Below, piece after piece: positions 23,896 to 31,958 of a stretch of DNA of 34,015 nt (position 1 is its first letter; each line of letters begins with the position of its first letter). Both the position numbers and the translations under genes were made by a program. Location: NCBI GenBank assembly GCA_017548565.1, contig JAFYZU010000056.1:1-34015 (forward strand), read 5' to 3'. The notes below the pieces were generated by a model. The model was not told the origin of the DNA and did not search any database. It saw only the letters and a program-made list of their open reading frames with translations. The DNA comes from Treponema sp. GTDB lineage: Bacteria > Spirochaetota > Spirochaetia > Treponematales > Treponemataceae.

Positions 23896-25860
23896 TTAAT
23901 TTGAATCTTTTGAATGCTTGATTTTCTTTTCTTTATACAGCTCTTTATCTGCCATTAAAAGCAGTTTCTGCAGATCATTGTTTTTTCTGCTGTACTCAAC
24001 TACACCCGCACTTACCGAAACCTTAAATTTAAGCTTCTTTTTGGCAGCAATAAGATCGCATTCTTTCTGTATACGTTCCCTTAGTACAGGAACATTTTTC
24101 AAATCATAACCTGGAACACAGGCAACAAATTCATCACCGCTTAAACGGGCAACTATATCTGCCTTACGGAAGGTCTTTTTCAAGGCTGCAGAAAGAGTCT
24201 GAATTGCCTTATCTCCATTCTTGTGACCGTATGTATCGTTTATGCGCTTTAATCCGTCCATATCAAAAAAGAAAATAGCGCCATGAACATCTGTATCATT
24301 TGTAAGATCAAGAAGTACCTGAGCATATTCCATAAATCCGCGTCTGTTGAAAAGCTTTGTAAGCTCATCGGTTTTTGAAGCAACCTCAAGGTTTGTATTT
24401 GTCGCTTTAAGGAGCTTCTGCTGATTTTCCATATATGAAAATTCATAGGCACGTACAAGTGAATTAATGATGATTTTCAGATAAATTTCATAAACTGTAT
24501 ATTTATCTTCAAGAATCTGACTTATAACATAACCATAATTGATGTTATGAAGCGACAACGGAAGAATATAATATTTTTTCTGTGATATTGAATCAAGTTC
24601 AACCGGGATGATTGTTTCCAGAGGATTAAAAACAGGCCCCTTATCCGGATAATAATTTTCGACTACGTTATTCGCCTTATCATAAAGGAACAGGAGACGT
24701 GCTTTTTTAGGAAGGACAAAATCCTCATCCGGTGCAAGTTCAATTTTTTTATCATAAATGCAGACTGCCATATTCTCTATACGAAGCAGCTTACAGTTTG
24801 TTACCCAGATATTAAAATAATTGTTGATATCACTTACCGATTCAAGAAGATTCAGCATATGATAAATCGAAGACATATCATTCAGGGCACTTTCAAAAAG
24901 ATTAAAAACCGTTCCCCTCTGAGAAGCAATAGGATGAAAAATTCCCTTCTGATCAAAATACGAATTAGTTTTTTCACGTCCTGCAATACATCCGCATGAC
25001 TGTCTGTAAATAGGTTCAAGCTCCATCGTAATGTTTTTTGACTTTACCTGTTTACCGGTACAAAGATCATAAGCAACTCTTGCCGCTTCATAGGCACTCT
25101 GCTCTATATGCTGATTTACAGTTGAAATAGTAGGACAGTTCGAAAGTGCAATTTCAGAATCATCAAAACCTATAACGCAGACATCCTCAGGAACGCGTAT
25201 GCCGTTAGCTTCAAATGCCGCAATACACCCCCCTGCCATATAATCGTTTGCACAAAGGATTGCATCAAACGGGAGATCTTCTTTTTTCTTAAAATGATCA
25301 AGTATAAATCTGTGGCTTATTGCAGGAGTAAAATCTCCGTCAAAAACCCATTCAGGATGAAATTCAAGATTATTTTTCTCTAGTGCATATTTAAATGATT
25401 CAAGTCTTTCTTCTGATTCAGGAGAATTAACAAGTGCGGCAGAAAAAAAAGCAAGTTTGCCGCAATAATGCTTTTCTACAAGATGTTCTACAAGCTGACA
25501 GTAAATCTTTTTTGTTGAAATGGAAGTATGATAGTTATTTTTAAGCTTTAATGGTGCCGCAATTGAAACTATCGGTTTTCCTTCAAGTCCTTTTAATTCA
25601 ACTGCAAGCTGTTCCTGTGTAATATAATTTAAAAATGAATTTACAACGACAATAATTGCATCTATCTGTTTAGATTTTAATAATTCGACAGAAGTCCAGT
25701 ATTGATAGTCAAAACCAAACGTTGTTGCGTGAGGAATACATGCAGGAGTAATCAGAAGGTTCACATCTTTCTTATCTTTAAAAAAAGATGAAATACCATC
25801 CATAATCGTAATGTGATATTCAACCGTAAGATCGTAGATTAATACAACAATGTTCTTCAT
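23896..25860 (-). CDS. Cytoplasmic LacI-fold sensor fused to GGDEF diguanylate cyclase
   Basis: A 654-residue protein. Residues 1-285 are a periplasmic-binding-protein fold of the LacI/XylR type (D-A-I-L-C-A-N-D near 199, VPEDVCVIGFDDSEIALSN near 223-241), but no DNA-binding domain, signal peptide or membrane segment is present. A cysteine motif S-C-G-C (288-291) follows. Residues about 320-470 may be a GAF-like domain, then a helix to 490. The GGDEF domain is 495-645 with active-site S-G-D-E-F (574-578), metal site D533 and an inhibitory site R-K-A-D (565-568) at the correct 5-residue distance, so it should make cyclic di-GMP and be feedback-controlled. The start at 25860 is chosen because a TTG at 25875 lies inside the promoter -10 box. 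The likely role is turning sugar levels into c-di-GMP. Confidence 0.93.
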   Translation of the reverse strand: MKNIVVLIYDLTVEYHITIMDGISSFFKDKKDVNLLITPACIPHATTFGFDYQYWTSVELLKSKQIDAIIVVVNSFLNYITQEQLAVELKGLEGKPIVSIAAPLKLKNNYHTSISTKKIYCQLVEHLVEKHYCGKLAFFSAALVNSPESEERLESFKYALEKNNLEFHPEWVFDGDFTPAISHRFILDHFKKKEDLPFDAILCANDYMAGGCIAAFEANGIRVPEDVCVIGFDDSEIALSNCPTISTVNQHIEQSAYEAARVAYDLCTGKQVKSKNITMELEPIYRQSCGCIAGREKTNSYFDQKGIFHPIASQRGTVFNLFESALNDMSSIYHMLNLLESVSDINNYFNIWVTNCKLLRIENMAVCIYDKKIELAPDEDFVLPKKARLLFLYDKANNVVENYYPDKGPVFNPLETIIPVELDSISQKKYYILPLSLHNINYGYVISQILEDKYTVYEIYLKIIINSLVRAYEFSYMENQQKLLKATNTNLEVASKTDELTKLFNRRGFMEYAQVLLDLTNDTDVHGAIFFFDMDGLKRINDTYGHKNGDKAIQTLSAALKKTFRKADIVARLSGDEFVACVPGYDLKNVPVLRERIQKECDLIAAKKKLKFKVSVSAGVVEYSRKNNDLQKLLLMADKELYKEKKIKHSKDSN

Positions 25861-25874
25861 ATTGCGATATTTCA

Positions 25875-25903
25875 ATTATAATACAGTATAAGCTATATTG
25901 CAA
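25875..25903 (-). promoter_or_regulatory. Promoter of the sensor-cyclase gene, near-leaderless
   Basis: Minus-strand TTGCAA (25903-25898), 17 bases, then a perfect TATAAT (25880-25875). The ATG is at 25860, so the leader is about 7 bases and has no ribosome-binding site. Confidence 0.6.
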
Positions 25904-25908
25904 AAAAA

Positions 25909-27813
25909 TTAACTCAAATTCATCCATTGTTCGGTCAATGAATCAATTTGTTCTGTAATTTCATCAATTTCGCGTTGTACTGCCTTAGCTTTTTCTCCAT
26001 TAGAATAAACTTGCGGATCAGCCATTTTGTTACAAAGTTCTGCCTTTTTTGCTTCTGCTTCTTCAAGCTGATGTTCTATTTTAGATAATTCCTTTTCTTT
26101 TTTACGTTTTTCCGCTTCCTGTTTCTTCTGTTCTTCCCAGGAAAGCTGAGATTTTGATTTCTGTTCTTCGTTTTCTACCTTAGCCTGAGATTGAACAAAA
26201 GATGTGCCTGTATGTTTTTCAAGCTGCTCAATATAATAATTATAATCGCCGGGGAAATATTTATAAGTTCCTTCTTCAAGATGAAGAACACATGTTGCAA
26301 GCTGTTCAATGAATCCCCTGTCATGACTTACAAAAATTACGGTTCCGCCAAAATCCTTCAGGGCACTTAAAAGAACATCCTTCGAATGAATGTCCAGATG
26401 GTTGGTAGGTTCATCGAGCACAAGAAGATTAACAGGACTCAATAAAAGCTGAAGAAGCGCTATCCTGCTTTTTTCACCGCCCGACAAAACATCAAGCTGC
26501 TTATAAACATCATCACCACGGAACAAAAATGCTCCAAGCATATCTCGAAGCTTTGGAATAAGCTCAAGAGGAGCAGCACTTTCAAGATATTCAAGAATCG
26601 TCATTGTTCCCTTAATTGTTTCTGCATTATCCTGACTGAAATATCCGATTTTTACACCGCTTCCGGGAGTAACAGTTCCGCTGAAATCTTTATCTTCTCC
26701 TGCGAGTATCCTCAATAAAGTTGATTTTCCGGCTCCATTTCTTCCTGTTACTACAAGACGCTGACCATTTTCTACAGTAAGCTCAAGATTATTTAAAACG
26801 TTTGTTTTATTATCATAGGTTTTACAGATTTCATTCATTCTTAAAACAAGGCGTCCGCTGTGTGGAGCCGGTGGAAAACTGAAATGTATTTTCTTAAGAC
26901 TTTCAGGAATTTCAATCCTTACCATTTTATCAAGCTTTTTCTGATATTCCTGAGCCTGTGCCGCTTTTGTTGCCTTATAACCGAATCTGTTTATAAAATC
27001 TTCAAGCTTGTTTATTTCCTGCTGCTGCTGTTCATAAGCGGCAATGAGAGTTTTAAGCTCAACCTCACGTACTTTTTCATAATGACTGAAATTTCCAGGA
27101 TATCGTTTTAATTCTCCGCCGAAAAGCTCATAAACTTCATTTATTGTTACATCAAGAAAATATCTGTCGTGACTTACAAGCAGAAATCCGCCGTTATAGT
27201 TCAAAAGAAATTCTTCAAGCCATGACCGCGCTTCAATATCAAGATAGTTTGTAGGCTCGTCAAGCAAGAGAATATCAGGATTCTGCATAAGAACCTTTGC
27301 AAGAGCAATACGCATCTGCCATCCGCCGGAAAATTCCTGAGTCTGCCGGTCAAAATCACTTCTTTTAAAACCAAGACCAAGAAGAACAGATTCTGCAACT
27401 GCGGCCCTTCTGTGCCACATTGAATCATCCAATTTCTGAAGTAAATCAGCCTGTTCTTCAAGAAGCACCTGAGTTTTCTGCGCTGTTTTAAGCTGTTCAC
27501 CTATTTCATCAATCCTGCGCTGCATCTCGTAGCCGAATTCAAAAGCCTTGTCAGTTTCTTCGAGAAGTGTACAGCCATGATGTGTTAATCCTGATTGTGG
27601 AAGATACGCAATCCGGCAGCCCTTCTGAACAGAACGCTCACCACCATCAGGTTTTATTAATCCGGCAAGAACCTTGATTAACGTTGATTTTCCCGCTCCA
27701 TTGGCTCCGGTAAGGGCAACTTTCGAATGAGACTGAAGATTTATTGTTACATTTTTAAGAATGTCCCTGTCGCCGAATGCTAAAGAAACCTGGGAAAACT
27801 GAACAAATGCCAT
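25909..27813 (-). CDS. ABC-F family ATPase (Uup/YheS/YdiF-like)
   Basis: A 634-residue soluble ABC-F protein with two ATPase domains: Walker A G-A-N-G-A-G-K-S-T near residue 36 and G-R-N-G-A-G-K-S-T near 355, signature motifs F-S-G-G-W and L-S-G-G-E-K-S-R, and D-E-P-T-N in both. The linker is a charged helix pair. A long C-terminal coiled coil (about 545-634, rich in K and E) is typical of Uup- or YdiF-like members and is absent from EttA. ABC-F proteins act on the ribosome; some relieve stalling and some protect against antibiotics. The role here is unknown. The ATG at 27813 stands one base after the stop of the lipoprotein gene; a TTG at 27840 would extend it into that gene and is rejected. 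Confidence 0.93.
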   Translation of the reverse strand: MAFVQFSQVSLAFGDRDILKNVTINLQSHSKVALTGANGAGKSTLIKVLAGLIKPDGGERSVQKGCRIAYLPQSGLTHHGCTLLEETDKAFEFGYEMQRRIDEIGEQLKTAQKTQVLLEEQADLLQKLDDSMWHRRAAVAESVLLGLGFKRSDFDRQTQEFSGGWQMRIALAKVLMQNPDILLLDEPTNYLDIEARSWLEEFLLNYNGGFLLVSHDRYFLDVTINEVYELFGGELKRYPGNFSHYEKVREVELKTLIAAYEQQQQEINKLEDFINRFGYKATKAAQAQEYQKKLDKMVRIEIPESLKKIHFSFPPAPHSGRLVLRMNEICKTYDNKTNVLNNLELTVENGQRLVVTGRNGAGKSTLLRILAGEDKDFSGTVTPGSGVKIGYFSQDNAETIKGTMTILEYLESAAPLELIPKLRDMLGAFLFRGDDVYKQLDVLSGGEKSRIALLQLLLSPVNLLVLDEPTNHLDIHSKDVLLSALKDFGGTVIFVSHDRGFIEQLATCVLHLEEGTYKYFPGDYNYYIEQLEKHTGTSFVQSQAKVENEEQKSKSQLSWEEQKKQEAEKRKKEKELSKIEHQLEEAEAKKAELCNKMADPQVYSNGEKAKAVQREIDEITEQIDSLTEQWMNLS

Positions 27814-27814
27814 T

Positions 27815-29152
27815 TTATTGATTCTGGAAATAAAGGACAAGAGGACTATAGCCCCTGTCTGTTATTAATCCCTCTTCAAATTTAGCGGTAGTTGCATCCT
27901 CAAGAAGAAGACCGCCATCTTCAATCTTATAGAGGAAGTTGATTTCCTGATTGATTCCATCAAAATTAAATGTCAAAACACCATCATAATCATCTGTGTA
28001 TTTTTTGCTCACACCATAATTAATCGATATGCTTCCGCTGTTGCTTAAATTATCAGGGAGAACCTGAGGCACAAGAAGATCAAGATCTACCCATGTAAAT
28101 TTATAACCCGATGTAAAATTCAAATGACCATAATTTGAACTTCCATACGAAGGACCATTCTGTACAATCCTTCCGTATTTTGCATATCTGTTGTTCTTTT
28201 CATCCTTGATGACCTGTTCAACGTCAATATCCTCATCCTCTCCGAAAGAAATGAACTTAAATTCAAGAGGCTTTCCTGATTTATCGGTATAGCGTACGAC
28301 AATATAATCTTCTTTCTGATAAAGGACAATCACAGATGTATCTGTAAGCTGATACTGATTTCGTCCCGATTTTGTATATCCGTTGAAATCCCATGTTTCG
28401 CGTACAGCCTTTGTATTGAATTCCTGATTTGCCGGATAACTGAGCATTACCTTTTCTTTTTCCTGATCTATTTTGAAAAGATAATCTGTTTTCATGATTG
28501 TAAGGTCAATACATTCTGATTCAATCATCGTACGGTAATTTTCAGGATACCAGGTTTTTGCATAGATATTGTTCCATGCCTCGTCCTCTTTTATCTCTTC
28601 CTGGATAACGTCAGAACCATCTGTATTTCCAGCCTCATCCATCGTATAAACATTAAGACTGTATGAAAAACACCAGCCGGTTGTTCCGTCTTTTGTAAGA
28701 ATTTTAAGCCAGTCGCCTTCAAGAGTTTCTTTTCCGTTTGTTACAATCTGACCTTCGCCCTTCTGAAGAACCTTTATTATTTCTCCTTTTCTCAGCCGAT
28801 AAACCTGTTTTGCAATATTATCTGTTGACTGTCGGCATGGAAGTCCGTCGAGCTTTGCAACTGCATAGACATTTTTATAATCAATGATTGATTTAAGGTA
28901 TTTTTTTGCCTTCCCTTTACCTGAAGGTTCTGTAATCTGCCAGAAAGGAACTTCTATTTTTTTTCCATCCGGTGCACCTATGATATAAACCTTTTTGATA
29001 TAAGATTTTACATAAACCGGTACGATATCACAATCCGAAAGATTATGTTCCGGGATTGTCCATAAATTAACACTGTATCCTAATTTTCCACATGATGAAA
29101 ACAGCACAGTACAAAATAAAACTAAAAACAATCTGCTTATTCTATTTTTCAT
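27815..29152 (-). CDS. SH3-domain lipoprotein, function unknown
   Basis: A 445-residue lipoprotein. The signal is residues 1-21 with lipobox F-S-S-C and lipidation at C21. Residues about 102-180 look like a bacterial SH3 domain: L-P-C-R-Q-S-T, then L-R-K-G-E-I-I-K-V-L and a W-L-K-I and T-G-W-C-F strand pair. The rest (190-445) is beta-rich with many tyrosines and no recognised domain. SH3b domains often bind cell-wall peptides. The ATG at 29152 has GGAGT 9 bases upstream; a TTG at 29170 is rejected. Its stop is followed by one base and the ABC-F gene, so a ribosome-acting ATPase and a cell-envelope lipoprotein are made from one transcript, an odd pairing. Confidence 0.85.
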   Translation of the reverse strand: MKNRISRLFLVLFCTVLFSSCGKLGYSVNLWTIPEHNLSDCDIVPVYVKSYIKKVYIIGAPDGKKIEVPFWQITEPSGKGKAKKYLKSIIDYKNVYAVAKLDGLPCRQSTDNIAKQVYRLRKGEIIKVLQKGEGQIVTNGKETLEGDWLKILTKDGTTGWCFSYSLNVYTMDEAGNTDGSDVIQEEIKEDEAWNNIYAKTWYPENYRTMIESECIDLTIMKTDYLFKIDQEKEKVMLSYPANQEFNTKAVRETWDFNGYTKSGRNQYQLTDTSVIVLYQKEDYIVVRYTDKSGKPLEFKFISFGEDEDIDVEQVIKDEKNNRYAKYGRIVQNGPSYGSSNYGHLNFTSGYKFTWVDLDLLVPQVLPDNLSNSGSISINYGVSKKYTDDYDGVLTFNFDGINQEINFLYKIEDGGLLLEDATTAKFEEGLITDRGYSPLVLYFQNQ

Positions 29153-29169
29153 AGGATTTACTCCATTCA

Positions 29170-29198
29170 ATTATAATAATATATCAGAAAAGAGTAAA
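29170..29198 (-). promoter_or_regulatory. Candidate promoter of the lipoprotein/ABC-F operon
   Basis: Minus-strand TTTACT (29198-29193) and TATAAT (29175-29170) with 17 bases between. The transcript would start at the edge of the GGAGT site, so an upstream promoter is also possible. Confidence 0.35.
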
Positions 29199-29287
29199 AA
29201 AGTCATTTAAACGCCTGTAAACACATGATAAAAACGAACGTTTATTTGAAATATATAAAAGGAATAGCAATTTTTCATATGATATTG

Positions 29288-29293
29288 TATAAT
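29288..29293 (+). promoter_or_regulatory. -10 box of the REC-STAS-REC gene, leaderless type
   Basis: A perfect TATAAT lies 8 bases before the ATG; no ribosome-binding site and only a weak -35 region. Confidence 0.35.
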
Positions 29294-29301
29294 AAATCAG
29301 A

Positions 29302-30582
29302 ATGAAAAAGGTATTGATTGTTGACAACCATCCGCTTTACAGAGACTATCTTAAACAAAAGCTTTCTGCAGAGCAGCTCGAAGTTACAATTTCTCAACAG
29401 AACAGGGATGCATTTACAAAAACAATTTCCCTGCTACCAAACCTTATTCTTTTAGATATTGAAGACAATTCAGGTTCCGAAATTGATTTTCTTGAACGAA
29501 AGCTTTCGGATCAGAATACGGCAAGAATACCTGTAATTGTAACAGGACCTGAAATCGAGCGCACGAATATTGCATCAATGGCAAAATATGGTGTAATCAA
29601 ATACTTTACAAAGCCAATTCAGTTTGATGTTTATTTTGAAGCAATCAGCCATACCCTTGGAGTTCCGCTTCCTATTGATTTAACTCCTAGTCTTCTTGAT
29701 GTACACAATAACGGAAACATAATTTTTATTGAGCTTGCACAAGGCTTAAACCGTGAAAAGCTTGCACTCCTCCAGTATAAAATCACGGAAATCATAGAAA
29801 ATGAAAAAATAGAATCTCCAAGAATAATCATAATGCTTACGAACATGGAGCTTTCCTTCGTTGACGGTTACAATCTCGAATTCCTGATTGATAACATTCT
29901 TGCATTGCCTCATGTTCATACAAAAAGCATTACAATTCTTTCCAGCAGTTCGTATCTTCGTGATTTTATTGACGGTCATTCTACCTATTCAGGAATTGAA
30001 ACAAGTCCTAATCTGCCGAAGGTGCTCAACTCTCTTATTGATACGACACTTTCTTCAAGCATTTCAGATCTTATTACAAACAAGATTCTGTTACCGACAA
30101 ACATCACAGCAAAGGACACTACTTCGGTAGAAACACGATTCCATGCAGATATTAATCCGGATGAACCGGTAAGCAGCAGTAAAAACGGAAATGTACTTAA
30201 TGTTGCAATCATCGACAGCAATACACAGGATCTTGTTCTTACAAAAACAGTTTTTGAATCTGTAAGCGCAACCTGTTCTGCTTTTTCGACCGGTAAAGAA
30301 TTCTTAGAAAGCTTTAAGCAGGGAAAATACAATCTTATCATCCTTGATGTAATGATGGAGGATAATTCAGGCTTCGATGTTCTTGCAGAAATTACATCCT
30401 CGTTAGATGCACCACCTGTAGTTGTATATTCCCAGAGTTACGATAAAAATGTAGTAGTAAAAGTACTTAGTTCAGGAGCAAAAACATATCTTGTAAAACC
30501 TCAGAAACCGAATGTACTTATACAGAAATGTCTTGCACAGCTACGAAGAGAGAATAACGATGAGCACACCCATAGAGGCTAA
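29302..30582 (+). CDS. Two-receiver regulator with central STAS-like domain
   Basis: A 426-residue cytoplasmic signalling protein. Residues 1-120 are a receiver domain with acidic D8, phospho-acceptor D52 (L-L-D-I-E-D) and K104 (F-T-K-P). Residues about 135-250 resemble a STAS domain: strand I-I-F-I-E-L, helix, strand R-I-I-I-M-L, then S-F-V-D-G-Y-N and S-I-T-I-L-S-S; this is a fold guess. Residues 298-416 are a second receiver with D305, D349 (I-L-D-V-M-M) and K399 (L-V-K-P). No DNA-binding, GGDEF, EAL or kinase domain follows, so output must be through protein contacts. The first receiver lacks the usual threonine/serine-alanine pattern (V-T-G-P-E). Its end overlaps the next gene by 23 bases. 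Confidence 0.87.
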   Translation: MKKVLIVDNHPLYRDYLKQKLSAEQLEVTISQQNRDAFTKTISLLPNLILLDIEDNSGSEIDFLERKLSDQNTARIPVIVTGPEIERTNIASMAKYGVIKYFTKPIQFDVYFEAISHTLGVPLPIDLTPSLLDVHNNGNIIFIELAQGLNREKLALLQYKITEIIENEKIESPRIIIMLTNMELSFVDGYNLEFLIDNILALPHVHTKSITILSSSSYLRDFIDGHSTYSGIETSPNLPKVLNSLIDTTLSSSISDLITNKILLPTNITAKDTTSVETRFHADINPDEPVSSSKNGNVLNVAIIDSNTQDLVLTKTVFESVSATCSAFSTGKEFLESFKQGKYNLIILDVMMEDNSGFDVLAEITSSLDAPPVVVYSQSYDKNVVVKVLSSGAKTYLVKPQKPNVLIQKCLAQLRRENNDEHTHRG

Positions 30583-31447
30583 TTTTCACACTCATACAAC
30601 CTTCTGCGACGGTCACAATTCCGCTGAAGAAATGGTTGTTGCTGCAATTAACAAAGGTTTTACAACTCTTGGTTTTTCGGCACATGCAATCTGGCCGTTT
30701 GCAAAAAGCTGGCACATGAAACCGGAAAACTACAAGGCCTACATCGAAGAAATAAACAGGCTTAAGCTCAAATACGAGGATAAAATCACGATTTACCTTG
30801 GTTTTGAAGCAGATTATTTTGCTGCAAAATTCATAAACGATGAGCTTTCTCATCCATCGATTCCAGACAAAGCAACCTACAGTCAGTTTAATCCTGATTT
30901 TATAATCGGATCGGTTCATTATCTTACTACAGGCAAGGGTTATTTTACGGTAGACAGCACTGCCGACAAGGTTAAGGCAAATCTCATAAATCTTTACGGC
31001 GATTTGAATAACTTTGATTCAGTGAACGGTAAAAAAGCAGTCTGTGATTATTTTGACGCTCAGATTCATATGCTTAAAAAAGGAGATATCGACATTCTCG
31101 GACATCCGGATTTAATCAGGATAAGAAACAGTGAGCTTCACTTTTTCGATGAAGCAGAAGGCTGGTACAAAAAAGAAATTGCACGATTCGCAAAAGAGAT
31201 AGCAAAATCAAAGGTTATTGTAGAAATCAATACAGGTGGAATTGCACGCGGAAACATGAAAGATACATATCCATCACTGGAATTTCTGTCAATACTGAAT
31301 ACCCTCAATGTTCCGGTGTGTATCAATTCAGACGCCCACACTACCGACAACCTGGATGCCGCATTTGATTATGCTGTAAAACAGGCGCTTGATGCAGGCT
31401 ATAAAGAACTTACTTATCCTAAAGGAATTAAAATTCAGTTAAGATAA
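30560..31447 (+). CDS. PHP-family histidinol-phosphatase
   Basis: A 295-residue PHP-domain metal phosphatase of the HisK/HisJ group, which removes phosphate from histidinol phosphate in histidine synthesis. Metal-binding motifs are in order: N-F-H-T-H-T-T-F-C-D-G (H10, H12), G-F-E-A-D near 92, G-S-V-H-Y near 118, D-I-L-G-H-P-D-L near 180, V-E-I-N-T-G-G near 223 and N-S-D-A-H near 254. The ATG at 30560 is preferred: the PHP domain begins at once and AGAG stands upstream. An ATG at 30512 would add 16 unrelated residues. It overlaps the receiver gene by 23 bases and is likely translated from the same mRNA. No other histidine genes are nearby, so another phosphate substrate is possible. Confidence 0.87.
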   Translation: MSTPIEANFHTHTTFCDGHNSAEEMVVAAINKGFTTLGFSAHAIWPFAKSWHMKPENYKAYIEEINRLKLKYEDKITIYLGFEADYFAAKFINDELSHPSIPDKATYSQFNPDFIIGSVHYLTTGKGYFTVDSTADKVKANLINLYGDLNNFDSVNGKKAVCDYFDAQIHMLKKGDIDILGHPDLIRIRNSELHFFDEAEGWYKKEIARFAKEIAKSKVIVEINTGGIARGNMKDTYPSLEFLSILNTLNVPVCINSDAHTTDNLDAAFDYAVKQALDAGYKELTYPKGIKIQLR

Positions 31448-31468
31448 AATACTTTCAAAAATCAAAAT

Positions 31469-31825
31469 CTATCTGTTTTTTCTTTCTTCCTCAGCTGTAC
31501 AATCAATGCACATAAAGGCCCATGGAAGAACCTCAAGACGTTTCTCAGGAATATCTTTTCCACATTTAAGACACTTTCCGTAAGTTCCAAGATTTATTCT
31601 ATCCAAAGCATTGTCAATTGCCTGCAGTCTTATTGCATCCTGAGTTCCAAGTGCAGTAAGAAGAGTTCTTTCAATTGCATCAGATGCAACATCTACTTCA
31701 TCCCCAGATTCAACAGTCTTAACAAGTTCCTTCATATCGTCGCTTTGTCCTGCAAGCGATTCAAGAATTGTATTTCTTTGTTCAATGAGATTCTTCTTCA
31801 TCTTGTCAATAAAAGTCTGTTTCAT
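31469..31825 (-). CDS. dksA: DksA/TraR-family zinc-finger protein
   Basis: A 118-residue protein of the DksA/TraR family, which binds RNA polymerase in the secondary channel and, with ppGpp, tunes rRNA and amino-acid promoters. The four-cysteine zinc finger is intact (C-L-K-C and C-I-D-C, near residues 86-110) with the typical P-E-K-R-L-E-V-L-P between. The helical N-terminus is shorter than E. coli DksA (151 residues); D-E-V-D-V-A-S-D near 42-49 is where DksA has its acidic coiled-coil tip, though exact alignment needs a program. The start at 31825 is chosen because an earlier ATG at 31834 overlaps the predicted -10 box. It diverges from infA and converges with the phosphatase gene, 21 bases away. 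Confidence 0.9.
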   Translation of the reverse strand: MKQTFIDKMKKNLIEQRNTILESLAGQSDDMKELVKTVESGDEVDVASDAIERTLLTALGTQDAIRLQAIDNALDRINLGTYGKCLKCGKDIPEKRLEVLPWAFMCIDCTAEEERKNR

Positions 31826-31832
31826 TTTTCCC

Positions 31833-31862
31833 ATCCTATTCTTTTTGTACTTGTGTTGTCAA
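31833..31862 (-). promoter_or_regulatory. Promoter of dksA
   Basis: Minus strand: a perfect -35 TTGACA (31862-31857), 18 bases, then TAGGAT (31838-31833). The predicted start lies next to the ATG at 31825. The -10 box is weak, and GGATGGG could instead be a ribosome-binding site. Confidence 0.4.
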
Positions 31863-31884
31863 GTTCAAATGTTTTGTATATAAT
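31856..31884 (+). promoter_or_regulatory. Promoter of infA
   Basis: TTGTCA (31856-31861), 17 bases, then a perfect TATAAT (31879-31884): the best promoter in the window. Its -35 box lies on the same bases as the -35 box of dksA. The leader is about 68 bases. Confidence 0.7.
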
Positions 31885-31889
31885 AATAT

Positions 31890-31929
31890 AAATGCAAAAT
31901 CACAAAAAGACAAATTCTTTTTTGCATTT
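31890..31929 (+). other. Hairpin in the infA leader
   Basis: AAATGCAAAA (31890-31899) pairs perfectly with TTTTGCATTT (31920-31929) around a 20-base loop, beginning at the predicted transcript start. It could be a weak attenuator or an mRNA-stabilising stem; it does not cover the ribosome-binding site. Confidence 0.45.
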
Positions 31930-31958
31930 TTAATCATTTTTTTAATAAAAGGAAACTT

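Noticed and set aside
25861..25875. TTG start of the sensor-cyclase gene
   Set aside because: The TTG lies on the last base of a strong TATAAT box, so it would not be in the mRNA.
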